DNA of 32,757 bases from an uncultured Alphaproteobacteria bacterium (GTDB lineage: Bacteria > Pseudomonadota > Alphaproteobacteria > RF32 > CAG-239), in assembly GCA_944392325.1 (NCBI GenBank), contig CALXWI010000014.1, positions 1-32,757 of the forward strand. The letters run 5' to 3'. Under the pieces are notes generated by a model. It did not search any database and was not told where the DNA came from. It saw only the letters and a list, made by a program, of their open reading frames with translations. Position 1 is the stretch's first letter. Every line of letters starts with the position of its first letter. A program made the position numbers and the translations under genes. This document shows, in pieces, positions 1 through 7,384 of the stretch.

Positions 1-449
1 ACAGAATTACAAGATGTTTGATTATAACCTTCTAGGGAGCATCTTTTTTGGTTGTCTAGGCACCAAGCGTCATTAGGAGCGCAGGCGTCTCCGCCGCTGG
101 AAGATGAGCCTCCGGAAGGACTTCCACCAGAAGAGCCTCCTTCAGGAGAGTTGCCAAACTCATTGCCACTACAATTCCCCGCATCCGTTATAAAACAGAC
201 CGACGCAAGCTGGGGCAGCTTGCCCCCCTCGGTCACCGCTAGCGAGATTGGGGCAGATAAGTCGCGATGCTCAGATTGAGTTTGTGGTAAATTGGAAGAG
301 GAAAGAAGTTGCGGTTGAGAAGCAAGGTGTGTATTAGATGTGTGTGTGAAGATAAACTCATCCTCAACCGCGGAAATATCAGCCTGTGCTACCGAGCATA
401 AGCTAAGGTATGATATGGATAGCAGTAAACAATTGCGTATTTTCATCAT
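1..449 (-). CDS. Secreted Ser/Gly/Cys-rich protein, 5' part (runs off the window)
   Basis: An open frame of at least 149 codons starts at 449 and runs off the left edge without a stop. The start has an AGGAG-type ribosome site 7-8 bases upstream. Residues 1-23 are a classical signal peptide ending SVAQA, so the product is exported. A Ser/Gln-rich stretch follows, then a segment (about residues 58-82) encoded entirely by a palindromic repeat (206-279), then a Gly/Ser linker with GGSS-type repeats and a Cys-containing end reading CSLEGYNQTSC. That last motif resembles the LGYTETSC motif of the two other cysteine-rich secreted proteins in this window (at 11528 and 27133), so I infer membership of the same lineage-specific family. 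No enzymatic domain is visible. The function is unknown; a surface or envelope role is a guess. The + strand frame at 52-279 is the shadow of this gene. Confidence 0.72.
   Translation of the reverse strand, partial: MMKIRNCLLLSISYLSLCSVAQADISAVEDEFIFTHTSNTHLASQPQLLSSSNLPQTQSEHRDLSAPISLAVTEGGKLPQLASVCFITDAGNCSGNEFGNSPEGGSSGGSPSGGSSSSGGDACAPNDAWCLDNQKRCSLEGYNQTSCNS
206..279 (+). repeat. Palindromic repeat copy 1, inside a coding region
   Basis: One unit of the dispersed repeat family. It has the hairpin cassette AAGCTGGGGCAGCTT (cassette B), a linker like CGGTCACCGCTAGCGAGATT, and the tail GCGATGCTCAGATTG. Matching copies lie at 5646, 11114, 12953, 19071 and 19235. Here the repeat lies antisense to, and in frame with, the minus-strand secreted-protein gene. 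Confidence 0.85.
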
Positions 450-582
450 AATATCTCCTATTATAAACTTCTTTCCTACGAATCTTATAATAACAAATAT
501 TTTGATAGTTGTAAATAGAAATTTTAAATAGGGGACAGAAAAGGTGAAAAATATTTAAAAGTGTTTCTTTGTATTTTGGGGG

Positions 583-611
583 TTGATTTTATCAAATTTT
601 TGGAGTAAAAA
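583..611 (+). promoter_or_regulatory. Candidate sigma70 promoter of yebC
   Basis: TTGATT at 583-588, a 17-base spacer, then TAAAAA at 606-611, about 37 bases before the yebC start codon. The -35 match is good and the -10 match weak. The call rests on spacing and position only. Confidence 0.3.
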
Positions 612-647
612 TGCGAAGAATTATAGTTTTATATGGGAGATTTAAAT

Positions 648-1394
648 ATGTCTGGACATTCCCAGTTTAAAAATATTATGTACCGTAAAGGTGCTCAAGA
701 TGCTAAAAAAGCTAAGGTTTTTGCTAAACTGGCACGCGATATTACCATTGCTGCTAAAAGTGGATTGCCAGAACCTGATAAAAACCCTCGTTTACGTTTG
801 GCAATTCAGGCGGCTCGTGCTGAAAGTATGCCAAAGGATAATATTGAACGCGCTATTGCCAAAGCTACCCAAACAGCAGGTGGTGCTGATTATGTATCGG
901 CTCGTTATGAAGGTTTTGGCCCTGGAAAAGTAGCGGTTATTGTTGAGGCTATGACGGATAATAAGAATCGTACTGCCGGTAATGTACGCACTATATTTGG
1001 TAAACGTGGCGGTGTAATGGGTGAGACAGGTTCGGTTGCTTTTAATTTTGAGCGAATCGGGTATATTAAGTATCCGGCTAATGTGGCCGAAGCAGATAAA
1101 ATGTTTGAGGCTGCTTTGGAGGCCGGTGCCAATGATGTGGCATCTGATGAGGAAGATCACGAGATTGAGACTTTGCCTGATGATTTGGGTGCGGTTACCG
1201 AGGCTTTGGAAAAAGTATTCGGAACACCGTCAGCTTCGCGCTTGGATTGGAAACCAACCGTGATGACTGAAATTAAAGATGCTGAAACGGCGCAAAAGTT
1301 TTTGGACTTTATTGATGCTTTGGAAGATGACGATGATGTCCAAAAAGTTTATCACAATGCGGATATTGCCGAAGATATTTTACAATCTTTGTAA
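648..1394 (+). CDS. yebC: YebC/PmpR-family protein (TACO1 family)
   Basis: A 248-residue protein with the full-length YebC architecture. The N-terminus reads SGHSQFKNIMYRKGAQDAKK, the family signature, followed by the conserved N-terminal helical domain (MPKDNIERAI) and the ferredoxin-like domains 2 and 3. Family members were described as transcriptional regulators; more recent work links the TACO1/YebC family to ribosome function at difficult peptide sequences. The ATG at 648 is preferred over 633 because GGGAGA lies 7 bases upstream and the protein then begins as family members do. It heads the yebC-ruvC-ruvA-ruvB cluster typical of alphaproteobacteria, but a terminator separates it from ruvC. 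The acidic C-terminus (EDDDD) is normal for the family. Confidence 0.95.
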   Translation: MSGHSQFKNIMYRKGAQDAKKAKVFAKLARDITIAAKSGLPEPDKNPRLRLAIQAARAESMPKDNIERAIAKATQTAGGADYVSARYEGFGPGKVAVIVEAMTDNKNRTAGNVRTIFGKRGGVMGETGSVAFNFERIGYIKYPANVAEADKMFEAALEAGANDVASDEEDHEIETLPDDLGAVTEALEKVFGTPSASRLDWKPTVMTEIKDAETAQKFLDFIDALEDDDDVQKVYHNADIAEDILQSL

Positions 1395-1407
1395 GTTGTG
1401 ATGAAAG

Positions 1408-1442
1408 GGCAGGGTGGAGCAATAAGCACTCTGCCTTTTTTT
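1408..1442 (+). terminator. Intrinsic terminator after yebC
   Basis: A 9-bp stem, GGCAGGGTG (1408-1416) with CACTCTGCC (1427-1435), one G-T pair, followed by seven T. It lies 13 bases after yebC and before ruvC. Confidence 0.7.
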
Positions 1443-1473
1443 GTGCCGTATGCTGTAAAAGGAGTGAGGGAGA

Positions 1474-1965
1474 ATGCGCATTTTGGGTTTGGACCCGAGC
1501 CTGGCTTCAACCGGTTGGGGCGTGATTGAGGTGGAAAATAACCGGATGAAATATGTGGCTGATGGGTTTATTAAAACCAATCCGCAATTGTCGTTGCCGG
1601 AGCGCCTGACAACCATTCATAAAACACTAGAAGAAGTTATTGAAACTTATAAACCCGATGAGGCGGCGATTGAGCAGGTGTTTTTGAATGACAACCCAAA
1701 GTCAACCATTAAACTGGGAATGGCGCGTGGAGTGGTGATTTTGGCGCCGGCGTTGCATAATATTCCGGTGACGGAGTATGAGCCAACCCTGATTAAAAAA
1801 GCAATCGTTGGGGTGGGAAGAGCTGAAAAACAGCAGGTGGAAACTATGGTGAAGGTTTTGCTCCCCGGGTGTCAGCCCAAAAACAATGATTCATCTGATG
1901 CTTTGGCAATGGCGATTGCGCATAATACTTATCGTAAAATTTATGCGCGGAATGGGTTAAAATAA
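1474..1965 (+). CDS. ruvC: Crossover junction endodeoxyribonuclease RuvC
   Basis: A 163-residue RNase H-fold Holliday-junction resolvase that cuts four-way junctions presented by RuvAB. The four catalytic acids are visible at the expected spacing: D7 (ILGLDPSL), E67 (AAIEQVF), and D139 and D142 (NNDSSDALAMAIAH). The length is normal. A strong GGAGTGAGGGAG ribosome site precedes the ATG. ruvA and ruvB lie downstream but are separated from it by two unrelated genes. Confidence 0.97.
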   Translation: MRILGLDPSLASTGWGVIEVENNRMKYVADGFIKTNPQLSLPERLTTIHKTLEEVIETYKPDEAAIEQVFLNDNPKSTIKLGMARGVVILAPALHNIPVTEYEPTLIKKAIVGVGRAEKQQVETMVKVLLPGCQPKNNDSSDALAMAIAHNTYRKIYARNGLK

Positions 1966-2058
1966 AGTTTGTTTAATTTTGTCAAAAATAATTGTTGCAA
2001 TTGATAAGATTGTATGATAATATTCTGACAGTAGTTTATTATTAAAAATCTATATATT

Positions 2059-2619
2059 ATGAAATCAAAGAATATGGTATATGAGGTTGACAAGCAATCT
2101 TATATACAAAAAAATCGAATTATGGTTCGCTGGAGCGAGCTGTTTGGGATTAAATGGGGTGATAAAACGGCAGATGATGTAAGGTTTGCTGATTTATTGA
2201 AAGCCGTTAAAAACCAAGACAGCGAGCTGGTGTATCAGGAACTCTATAAAATCGTTAAGCATGGGGTTTCAGCAGAGCAGAAAACATTTTTGTATCAGTA
2301 TTCAAAAATTATGTTTGAAGATGATGCGGAATATGATTTTGGTTCGCTAATTGACAATATGCGCGGCAGATTTAAGGATGCGCATGGCTCAGGTACGGTG
2401 GTAATACACACCAAGATAGAGCAAGATCCGGATTATAGAGGGTATTATTGCCTTGATATGACTTCAGATTTGGACAAGGTGGAGTTCTATTTTAAGGCAG
2501 AAGAATTGCCTTTTGAGGCGATGCTGGTGCAGAATGGGCAGATTTTGATTATAAACGCGGTGAGCGCTTTTGAAAAAGTTCCGGAACTGCAGAAGGCTAT
2601 TGCACAGGAAGAAAGGTAA
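2059..2619 (+). CDS. Uncharacterised protein, 186 aa
   Basis: I do not recognise this protein. It is soluble, with no signal peptide or membrane segment. Visible features are an N-terminal basic, aromatic stretch (VRWSELFGIKWGDKTADDVRF), a helical middle with several KxV/ELY patterns, and a C-terminal half with alternating hydrophobic residues suggesting beta strands (GYYCLDMTSDLDKVEFYF, then ILIINAVSAFEKV). The ATG at 2059 has no clear ribosome site. ATG codons at 2074 and 2122 are alternatives, so the N-terminus is uncertain. It stands alone between ruvC and an HD phosphohydrolase gene and is followed by its own strong terminator. The AT-rich 90 bases upstream probably hold its promoter. 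Confidence 0.75.
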   Translation: MKSKNMVYEVDKQSYIQKNRIMVRWSELFGIKWGDKTADDVRFADLLKAVKNQDSELVYQELYKIVKHGVSAEQKTFLYQYSKIMFEDDAEYDFGSLIDNMRGRFKDAHGSGTVVIHTKIEQDPDYRGYYCLDMTSDLDKVEFYFKAEELPFEAMLVQNGQILIINAVSAFEKVPELQKAIAQEER

Positions 2620-2625
2620 ACGTGA

Positions 2626-2661
2626 GAACAGAGGTTGGGTTAAAGCCTCTGTTCTTTTTTT
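2626..2661 (+). terminator. Intrinsic terminator after the 186-aa gene
   Basis: A perfect 9-bp stem, GAACAGAGG (2626-2634) with CCTCTGTTC (2646-2654), an 11-base loop and seven T (2655-2661). Confidence 0.88.
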
Positions 2662-2741
2662 GTTCTATAAGTGCAAAAAAATGCTTGCAGTCGGACGGAG
2701 ATTTGTGTAAGCTTGCTGAAGTATAACTAAAAGGACGCACA

Positions 2742-3440
2742 ATGTGGGAGCAGGTCAAAGATAAAATAAAAGCCTTAATGGAAAATGATAAATCAGGCCA
2801 TGGGATTGAACATGTGGAACGCGTGTTTATGACGGCAATGGATTTGGCCGAGGCCGAAAACGCCGATAAGCAGGTGGTGGGTTTGGCGGCGTTGCTCCAT
2901 GATGTGGATGATTATAAAATCTTTGGACTGGAGGCGGCAAAAAACTTGCCTAATGCACGGCGGATAATGCGCGAATGCAATATTGATGATGCCATGCAGG
3001 CTAAAGTGTGTGAGATTATTTCTACCATGGGGTATAGCAAAGCGCTGAAGGGAATCAGACCGCAGACGTTGGAAGGCAAAATCGTATCCGATGCGGATAT
3101 GTTGGATGTGATGGGGGCTCAGTCCATACTACGGTCGCTTACGTATCAGTTGGCGCAGGGTGGCTCATCAAGCTTTGACCGCAGCATATTTCCCGATGAC
3201 GAGGTGACTTATGATACTTATATGACGGCTAAGACGGCGTCTAACGGGTTTGTTAAGCACTTTTTTGATAAACTCTTAAAGCTGCAATCAATGTTGTTTA
3301 CGCAAGCAGCTAAAAAAGAAGGAAAAATCAGGCACGAGTTTATGCTGAGCTTTTTGCGCGAGTGGTTCCGTGAAGAAAGAGCTCCGGAGTGGAATGAGTA
3401 TTTGGAGCGGTATTTGTTGCGCCACAAAACAGCGGCTTAA
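2742..3440 (+). CDS. HD-domain metal-dependent phosphohydrolase
   Basis: A 232-residue protein of the HD superfamily. The metal-binding pattern is complete: H20/H24 (SGHGIEHVERV), H53-D54 (LLHDVDDYK) and the distal Asp at about 117-119 (VSDADMLD). It resembles the stand-alone YedJ-like HD proteins rather than (p)ppGpp or dNTP hydrolases, because no second domain is present. The substrate cannot be told. The AAGGACG ribosome site lies 7 bases from the ATG. It sits 26 bases before ruvA and is probably co-transcribed with ruvA-ruvB-ybgC; nothing in the sequence ties it functionally to recombination. Confidence 0.85.
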   Translation: MWEQVKDKIKALMENDKSGHGIEHVERVFMTAMDLAEAENADKQVVGLAALLHDVDDYKIFGLEAAKNLPNARRIMRECNIDDAMQAKVCEIISTMGYSKALKGIRPQTLEGKIVSDADMLDVMGAQSILRSLTYQLAQGGSSSFDRSIFPDDEVTYDTYMTAKTASNGFVKHFFDKLLKLQSMLFTQAAKKEGKIRHEFMLSFLREWFREERAPEWNEYLERYLLRHKTAA

Positions 3441-3466
3441 CTTAAAATGCGGTAAGGATTGAGAAG

Positions 3467-4141
3467 ATGATTGCAAAGTTGCGCGGAATTGTAGATACGA
3501 TTGGTGAGGATTATGCGATTATTGATGTAAACGGGGTCGGATATTTGGTGTTTGCATCGGCCAAAACTTTGGCTAAATTACCGCGCGGCGGAAGTGCATC
3601 AATCTTGGTGGAAACCGTGGTCAGAGAAGACAGTATTACGCTGTTTGGTTTTGCTGATGCGTGGGAGAAAGAGTGGTTTTTGACCCTGACTAAAGTCCAA
3701 GGCGTGGGGGCAAAAGTTTGTTTGAGCATTTTGTCGGTGTTGACGCCGAACCAGTTGGCGCAGGCGGTGTCGGCTCAAGATAAGGCTTCTTTTACCAGAG
3801 CCAGTGGCGTCGGGCCTAAACTGGCGGCGCGTATTGTGACGGAACTGAAAGATAAAATTGTAACAATTCCGATGGAGGCAACCGTGAAATCTGATTTGAA
3901 CTCAACCATAGAAGGTGACGCTGCTACCGAGACTGAGGCTTATGAAGATGCGGTGGTTGAGATGCAGTCTACTGCTGATGATACTAAAATTGAAGATGCT
4001 ATCTCGGCTTTGGTAAACCTTGGGTATCAACGAATTGAGGCTTATCGGGCAGTGAACTTGGCGCTGAAGGATAATCCGGATGCTGATGTGTCAGCTTTGA
4101 TTAAGGCGGCTTTGAAAGAATTTGCAACGAAAGAAATATAA
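3467..4141 (+). CDS. ruvA: Holliday junction branch migration protein RuvA
   Basis: A 224-residue RuvA, slightly longer than the usual 190-205. Domain I is the N-terminal OB fold (MIAKLRGIVDTIGEDYAIID, ending FGFADAWEKEWF). Domain II has the two helix-hairpin-helix motifs VQGVGAKVCLSIL and ASGVGPKLAARIV. An acidic, Thr/Glu-rich linker (about residues 145-175) accounts for the extra length. Domain III (ISALVNLGYQRIEAYRAV) is the RuvB-contacting three-helix domain. RuvA binds four-way junctions and loads the RuvB motor. It lies 3 bases upstream of ruvB, indicating translational coupling. Confidence 0.97.
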   Translation: MIAKLRGIVDTIGEDYAIIDVNGVGYLVFASAKTLAKLPRGGSASILVETVVREDSITLFGFADAWEKEWFLTLTKVQGVGAKVCLSILSVLTPNQLAQAVSAQDKASFTRASGVGPKLAARIVTELKDKIVTIPMEATVKSDLNSTIEGDAATETEAYEDAVVEMQSTADDTKIEDAISALVNLGYQRIEAYRAVNLALKDNPDADVSALIKAALKEFATKEI

Positions 4142-4144
4142 TCC

Positions 4145-5227
4145 ATGATTGATGAAGAGAGAATTGTGAGCCCAAAAAAGCAAAGTGAAGATGAAACTTC
4201 TTCGGCTAACCCCGTGAGTTTGCGTCCGAATTCGCTTGATGAATTTGTGGGGCAGAAGGCTGTTTGCGAAAACTTAAAGGTGTTTATTGAGGCCGCCAAA
4301 GCTCGCGGTGATGCGCTGGACCATGTGTTGTTGTTTGGCCCTCCGGGGTTGGGTAAAACTACTCTGGCCTCAATTATTGCCAAAGAGCTGGGTGTGGGAT
4401 TTAGGGCTACATCGGCTCCGATGATTACCAAGTCAGGCGATTTGGCGGCCATTCTGACTAATTTGGAGCGGAATGATGTGTTGTTTATTGATGAAATTCA
4501 TCGCCTTAACCCCGCGATAGAAGAGGTACTGTATTCGGCGATGGAGGACTTCCAGCTTGATTTGATTATCGGGGAAGGGCCGTCAGCACGCTCAGTGCGA
4601 ATCGACTTACAGCCGTTTACGTTGGTGGGGGCGACCACTCGCTCGGGTTTGTTATCAACCCCGTTGCGGGAAAGGTTTGGAATTCCGCTGCGGTTGGATT
4701 TTTATTCTCCGGAAGATTTGATGAAAATTGTGGTGCGTGGAGCGCATTTGCTCGGAATGCCGATTTCAGACGATGGTGCTATGGAAATTGCCAAGCGTTC
4801 CCGCGGGACACCGCGTGTGGCAGGGCGTTTGTTGCGCCGAGTACGTGATTTTGGCGTAGTGGCGAAAGTTGATGAGGTGGGAACCGCTATAGCTGACAAA
4901 GCCTTGCGTCGGCTTGATGTGGATAATTATGGTTTGGATGCTTTTGATCGCCGCTATTTGAATTGCATTTTGCAGAATTATGGCGGAGGGCCGGTCGGTG
5001 CTGATACTTTGGCGGCGGCTTTGTCTGAAGAAAGAGATACAATTGAGGAAGTAATTGAGCCGTTTTTGTTAAAGCTCGGATTTTTGCAACGGACGCCGCG
5101 TGGACGTGTGATATCAGACTTGGGGTGTGAGTATTTAGGTGCCCCGAGGATAAAACGCGGAATGAAAGCGGCTCCGGCACAGTTTGATTTATTAAGTGTG
5201 ATTGAGGAAGAAGAACATGGCTTATGA
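4145..5227 (+). CDS. ruvB: Holliday junction DNA helicase RuvB
   Basis: A 360-residue AAA+ motor that drives branch migration with RuvA. Visible are the Walker A motif GPPGLGKT (65-72), the Walker B motif LFIDEIH (113-119), the sensor-1 region (LVGATTRSG), the arginine-finger region ([13 protein letters not shown]), and the C-terminal winged-helix domain ([17 protein letters not shown]). It has a 15-20 residue acidic N-terminal extension, common in alphaproteobacteria. The stop codon overlaps the start of ybgC (ATG at 5217). Confidence 0.98.
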   Translation: MIDEERIVSPKKQSEDETSSANPVSLRPNSLDEFVGQKAVCENLKVFIEAAKARGDALDHVLLFGPPGLGKTTLASIIAKELGVGFRATSAPMITKSGDLAAILTNLERNDVLFIDEIHRLNPAIEEVLYSAMEDFQLDLIIGEGPSARSVRIDLQPFTLVGATTRSGLLSTPLRERFGIPLRLDFYSPEDLMKIVVRGAHLLGMPISDDGAMEIAKRSRGTPRVAGRLLRRVRDFGVVAKVDEVGTAIADKALRRLDVDNYGLDAFDRRYLNCILQNYGGGPVGADTLAAALSEERDTIEEVIEPFLLKLGFLQRTPRGRVISDLGCEYLGAPRIKRGMKAAPAQFDLLSVIEEEEHGL

Positions 5228-5663
5228 TATTACAGCTCCGCAAGGGCGTTTAGAAGGAAAAGTGTTTGTGTTTCCGGCAAGAGTATATTATGAAGATACG
5301 GATGCCGGTGGTGTGGTATATTATGCCAATTATTTGAAGTATGCCGAAAGAGCCAGAACAGAGTTTATTCGCGCTTTGGGGGTTAATCAGCAGCCGGCTT
5401 TGGCAGAAGACCGCTGCGGGTTTATGGTGCGCTCGCTTGAGGTCGATTATAAAGCGCCGGCCGTGCTGGATGATTTGTTATCAGTAACTTGTGGGTTGAC
5501 TGAGGCTAAAGGGGCAACGGCAGAAATGTTGCAGGAGATTTGGCGCGGAGAGACTTTATTGGTGGTAATGAAAGTGAAGTTGGCGTATGTGAGTTTGGCT
5601 CGCAAGCGTCCGATGCGCTTGCCGGCATTTATGATGCAAGTCGGGCAAGCTGGGGCAGCTTGA
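5217..5663 (+). CDS. ybgC: YbgC-type acyl-CoA thioesterase; end supplied by a repeat
   Basis: A 148-residue hot-dog-fold thioesterase. The 4HBT signature [17 protein letters not shown] carries the catalytic Asp (about D29), followed by [13 protein letters not shown] 5217, inside the end of ruvB, is preferred to TTG 5202 because GAGGAAG lies just upstream and the N-terminus then matches the family. In other proteobacteria ybgC begins the tol-pal cluster. Here the normal protein ends near [11 protein letters not shown], and the last residues plus the TGA stop fall in the palindromic repeat that starts at 5646 (CAAGCTGGGGCAGCTTGA), so the C-terminus has been rewritten. No tolQ follows. Confidence 0.93.
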   Translation: MAYDITAPQGRLEGKVFVFPARVYYEDTDAGGVVYYANYLKYAERARTEFIRALGVNQQPALAEDRCGFMVRSLEVDYKAPAVLDDLLSVTCGLTEAKGATAEMLQEIWRGETLLVVMKVKLAYVSLARKRPMRLPAFMMQVGQAGAA

Positions 5664-6050
5664 CCCCATCGGTTTCCGGTATCTTGTGCGGTGCCAAAGG
5701 AGGCGCGATGCTCACCACCGAGGCGGTGGAGCCATCAATTAGCGGTATCTTGTTCGGTGCCAAAGGAATCGCGATGCTCACCACCGAGGCGGTGGAGCCA
5801 TCAATTAGCGGTATCTTGTTCGGTGCCAAAGGAATCGCGATGCTTACAACCGAGGCGGTGGAGCCATCAATTAGCGGTAGTGAGATTGGGGCAAAGGAGG
5901 CGCGATGCTTACAACCGAGGCGGTGGAGACATCAGTTAGCGGTAGCGAGATTGGGCAAAGGAGGCGCGATGCTCAAGCTGGGGCAGCTTGACCCCATCAG
6001 TCACCGGTATCTTGTTCGGTGCCAAAGGAATCGCGATGCTTAGATAGTGC
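5646..6050 (+). repeat. Tandem array of palindromic repeat, 65-66 bp units
   Basis: After one cassette-B segment (5646-5677), units start at 5678, 5744, 5810, 5876, 5941 and 6006 (last one partial), giving periods of 66, 66, 66, 65 and 65 bp. Each unit reads: GGTATCTTGTTCGGTGCC or GGTAGCGAGATTGGGGC; AAAGGA; GCGATGCT; a hairpin cassette; and a GAGCCATCAATTAGC-like linker. The cassette is CCACCGAGGCGGTGG (A) in units 1-2, the variant ACAACCGAGGCGGTGG in units 3-4, and AAGCTGGGGCAGCTT (B) in unit 5. This fills most of the 534-base gene-free stretch between ybgC and the next gene. Frames read through it (5540-6043, 5691-5939) only because the unit is nearly a multiple of three. Confidence 0.92.
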
Positions 6051-6075
6051 TGGTGGTGATGGTTTTATTAGAGCT

Positions 6076-6112
6076 AAAAAAAACAGGGTGGTTTCAGCCG
6101 CCCTGTTTTTTT
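6076..6112 (+). terminator. Terminator copy 1
   Basis: AACAGGGTGG (6082-6091) pairs with CCGCCCTGTT (6098-6107), one G-T pair, loop TTTCAG, with A and T tracts on both sides. The hairpin is identical to the one at 7333-7367. Confidence 0.88.
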
Positions 6113-6127
6113 GTGGACAAAATATAG

Positions 6128-6155
6128 TTGACAAAAGCGGAAAAAGTGTTAAAGT
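6128..6155 (+). promoter_or_regulatory. Candidate sigma70 promoter for the 376-aa membrane protein gene
   Basis: A perfect -35 TTGACA (6128-6133), a 16-base spacer and TAAAGT (6150-6155). It lies directly after terminator copy 1 and 43 bases before the next start codon. Confidence 0.5.
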
Positions 6156-6197
6156 TGCAGCGTTAAATCTATTATTAATTGCTAAATTTATATTGTT

Positions 6198-7328
6198 ATG
6201 GCATGGATTATTATTGGATTGGTGCTAATCGCACTGATTGTCGGGTATGGTTTATACCAGCGAAGAAACTTGAGTAAGCAATATCAGCAAAGCCAGCAAA
6301 AGAAGCCAGTTACGGTTTTTGACTTGGAGCCGGAAATTGGCGCTCAGCAGGTTGAAACTACTTATCAGCAGCGCAAAACCAGATTAAAATTGGTTATGTT
6401 GTGGGCGATTGCTGCGGTGGTTGTGGTTTGTGGCGGCGGGTTCGCAATTTCAATTCATTGGAACAAAATGGTGGAAAAGCGAGCGGCTGAACAAGTGCAA
6501 AAAATAATGGCCGAAAAGCAAGCAGCTGAACAAGTGCAAAAAACGATGACTGAAAAGCAAGCTGACCAACAACTCCCTGCAAAACCAAGCAAAATCAGCG
6601 TTAAATGGGCGTCAGAAAATGATGGTGATGTTTGGTATTCCGAAGCGGCGGCTATGTTTCGGTTTAAGATGTATCAGGAAGAAAATAAAGTTTATAAAGA
6701 GCAACGTTTGGCTCAAATAAAACTTGAACGCCAAGAATTGTTGGTGCAGAAAGATACTCTTAGGGCTGAATGGCTGCAGATTCGTACTAAAGGAGATGCG
6801 ACGATTCAAGAAATTAATCAGAAATTGTACCAGAAAAATATGGATGATTTGGATAGACAATTGGCTGATTTGGAATCTAAAGCGCAAAGCCTAAAGGAGG
6901 ATCAAATGTCTTTTGAAACTTGGCAAGGATTTCGTTGGGTGATAAATGCAATTTTTGCCGCAGTCTTGTTGTGTCTATGGGCCTTTTGGTTAGCCTATGT
7001 TACAGAAGATGAGGATGCTGCCAGTAAGTTATTTTATTATGGCGGTGGAATATTGTTACTTGGTTTGTTGGCTATAGATTTATTGTTTTATCGATTTCTT
7101 CCTATCGGTAATGCTGTAGTTTTGGCCTTCATGTCTATAGCGGTAATGATTATTGCTCTGTTAGTAAGTGCACTATTGAATGATTTTGGAGGCTATCTAC
7201 GCGGTTGTTATCTGAATCAATTAGATGATAATGAAAATCTGTTAGTTATAGCCAGACAGCCGGCAACAATTATTGCTTTTATCTTTACGGTATTGATAAT
7301 CTGGAGAATGATTGAATTCTGTTATTAA
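6198..7328 (+). CDS. Uncharacterised membrane and coiled-coil protein, 376 aa
   Basis: I do not recognise this family. Order of parts: an N-terminal membrane helix (about 2-20), a polar Gln-rich cytoplasmic-type stretch, a second membrane helix (about 66-88), a charged coiled-coil region (about 90-240), and four hydrophobic helices near the C-terminus (about 248-268, 278-298, 305-328, 350-372). Residues about 92-124 hold two and a half copies of a 17-residue repeat of the type KxAAEQVQKxMxE, encoded by a 51-bp tandem repeat. The ATG has no obvious ribosome site, but the sequence starts directly with a hydrophobic helix. The gene has its own promoter and is bracketed by two copies of one terminator, so it is a monocistronic cassette. 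It occupies the place where tolQ would be expected, but it is not TolQ. Confidence 0.8.
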   Translation: MAWIIIGLVLIALIVGYGLYQRRNLSKQYQQSQQKKPVTVFDLEPEIGAQQVETTYQQRKTRLKLVMLWAIAAVVVVCGGGFAISIHWNKMVEKRAAEQVQKIMAEKQAAEQVQKTMTEKQADQQLPAKPSKISVKWASENDGDVWYSEAAAMFRFKMYQEENKVYKEQRLAQIKLERQELLVQKDTLRAEWLQIRTKGDATIQEINQKLYQKNMDDLDRQLADLESKAQSLKEDQMSFETWQGFRWVINAIFAAVLLCLWAFWLAYVTEDEDAASKLFYYGGGILLLGLLAIDLLFYRFLPIGNAVVLAFMSIAVMIIALLVSALLNDFGGYLRGCYLNQLDDNENLLVIARQPATIIAFIFTVLIIWRMIEFCY

Positions 7329-7332
7329 TACT

Positions 7333-7367
7333 AAAAAAACAGGGTGGTTTCAGCCGCCCTGTTTTTT
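7333..7367. terminator. Terminator copy 2, bidirectional
   Basis: The same AACAGGGTGG...CCGCCCTGTT hairpin as at 6076, flanked by seven A on the left and six T on the right. It separates the convergent genes ending at 7328 (+) and 7385 (-), so it can serve both. Confidence 0.88.
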
Positions 7368-7384
7368 ATTGGGTAAAAAAGAGC

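Noticed and set aside
52..279. Plus-strand frame of 75 codons rich in Pro and Glu
   Set aside because: It is the complement of the Ser/Gly-rich coding sequence of the minus-strand secreted protein, which has a signal peptide and a ribosome site.
5540..6043. Frame of 167 codons through the ybgC end and the repeat array
   Set aside because: It starts inside ybgC in another frame and stays open only because the repeat unit is 66 bases; no ribosome site.
5646..6050. Possible CRISPR array
   Set aside because: The 65-66 base units are contiguous and similar over their whole length; there are no unique spacers and no cas genes.
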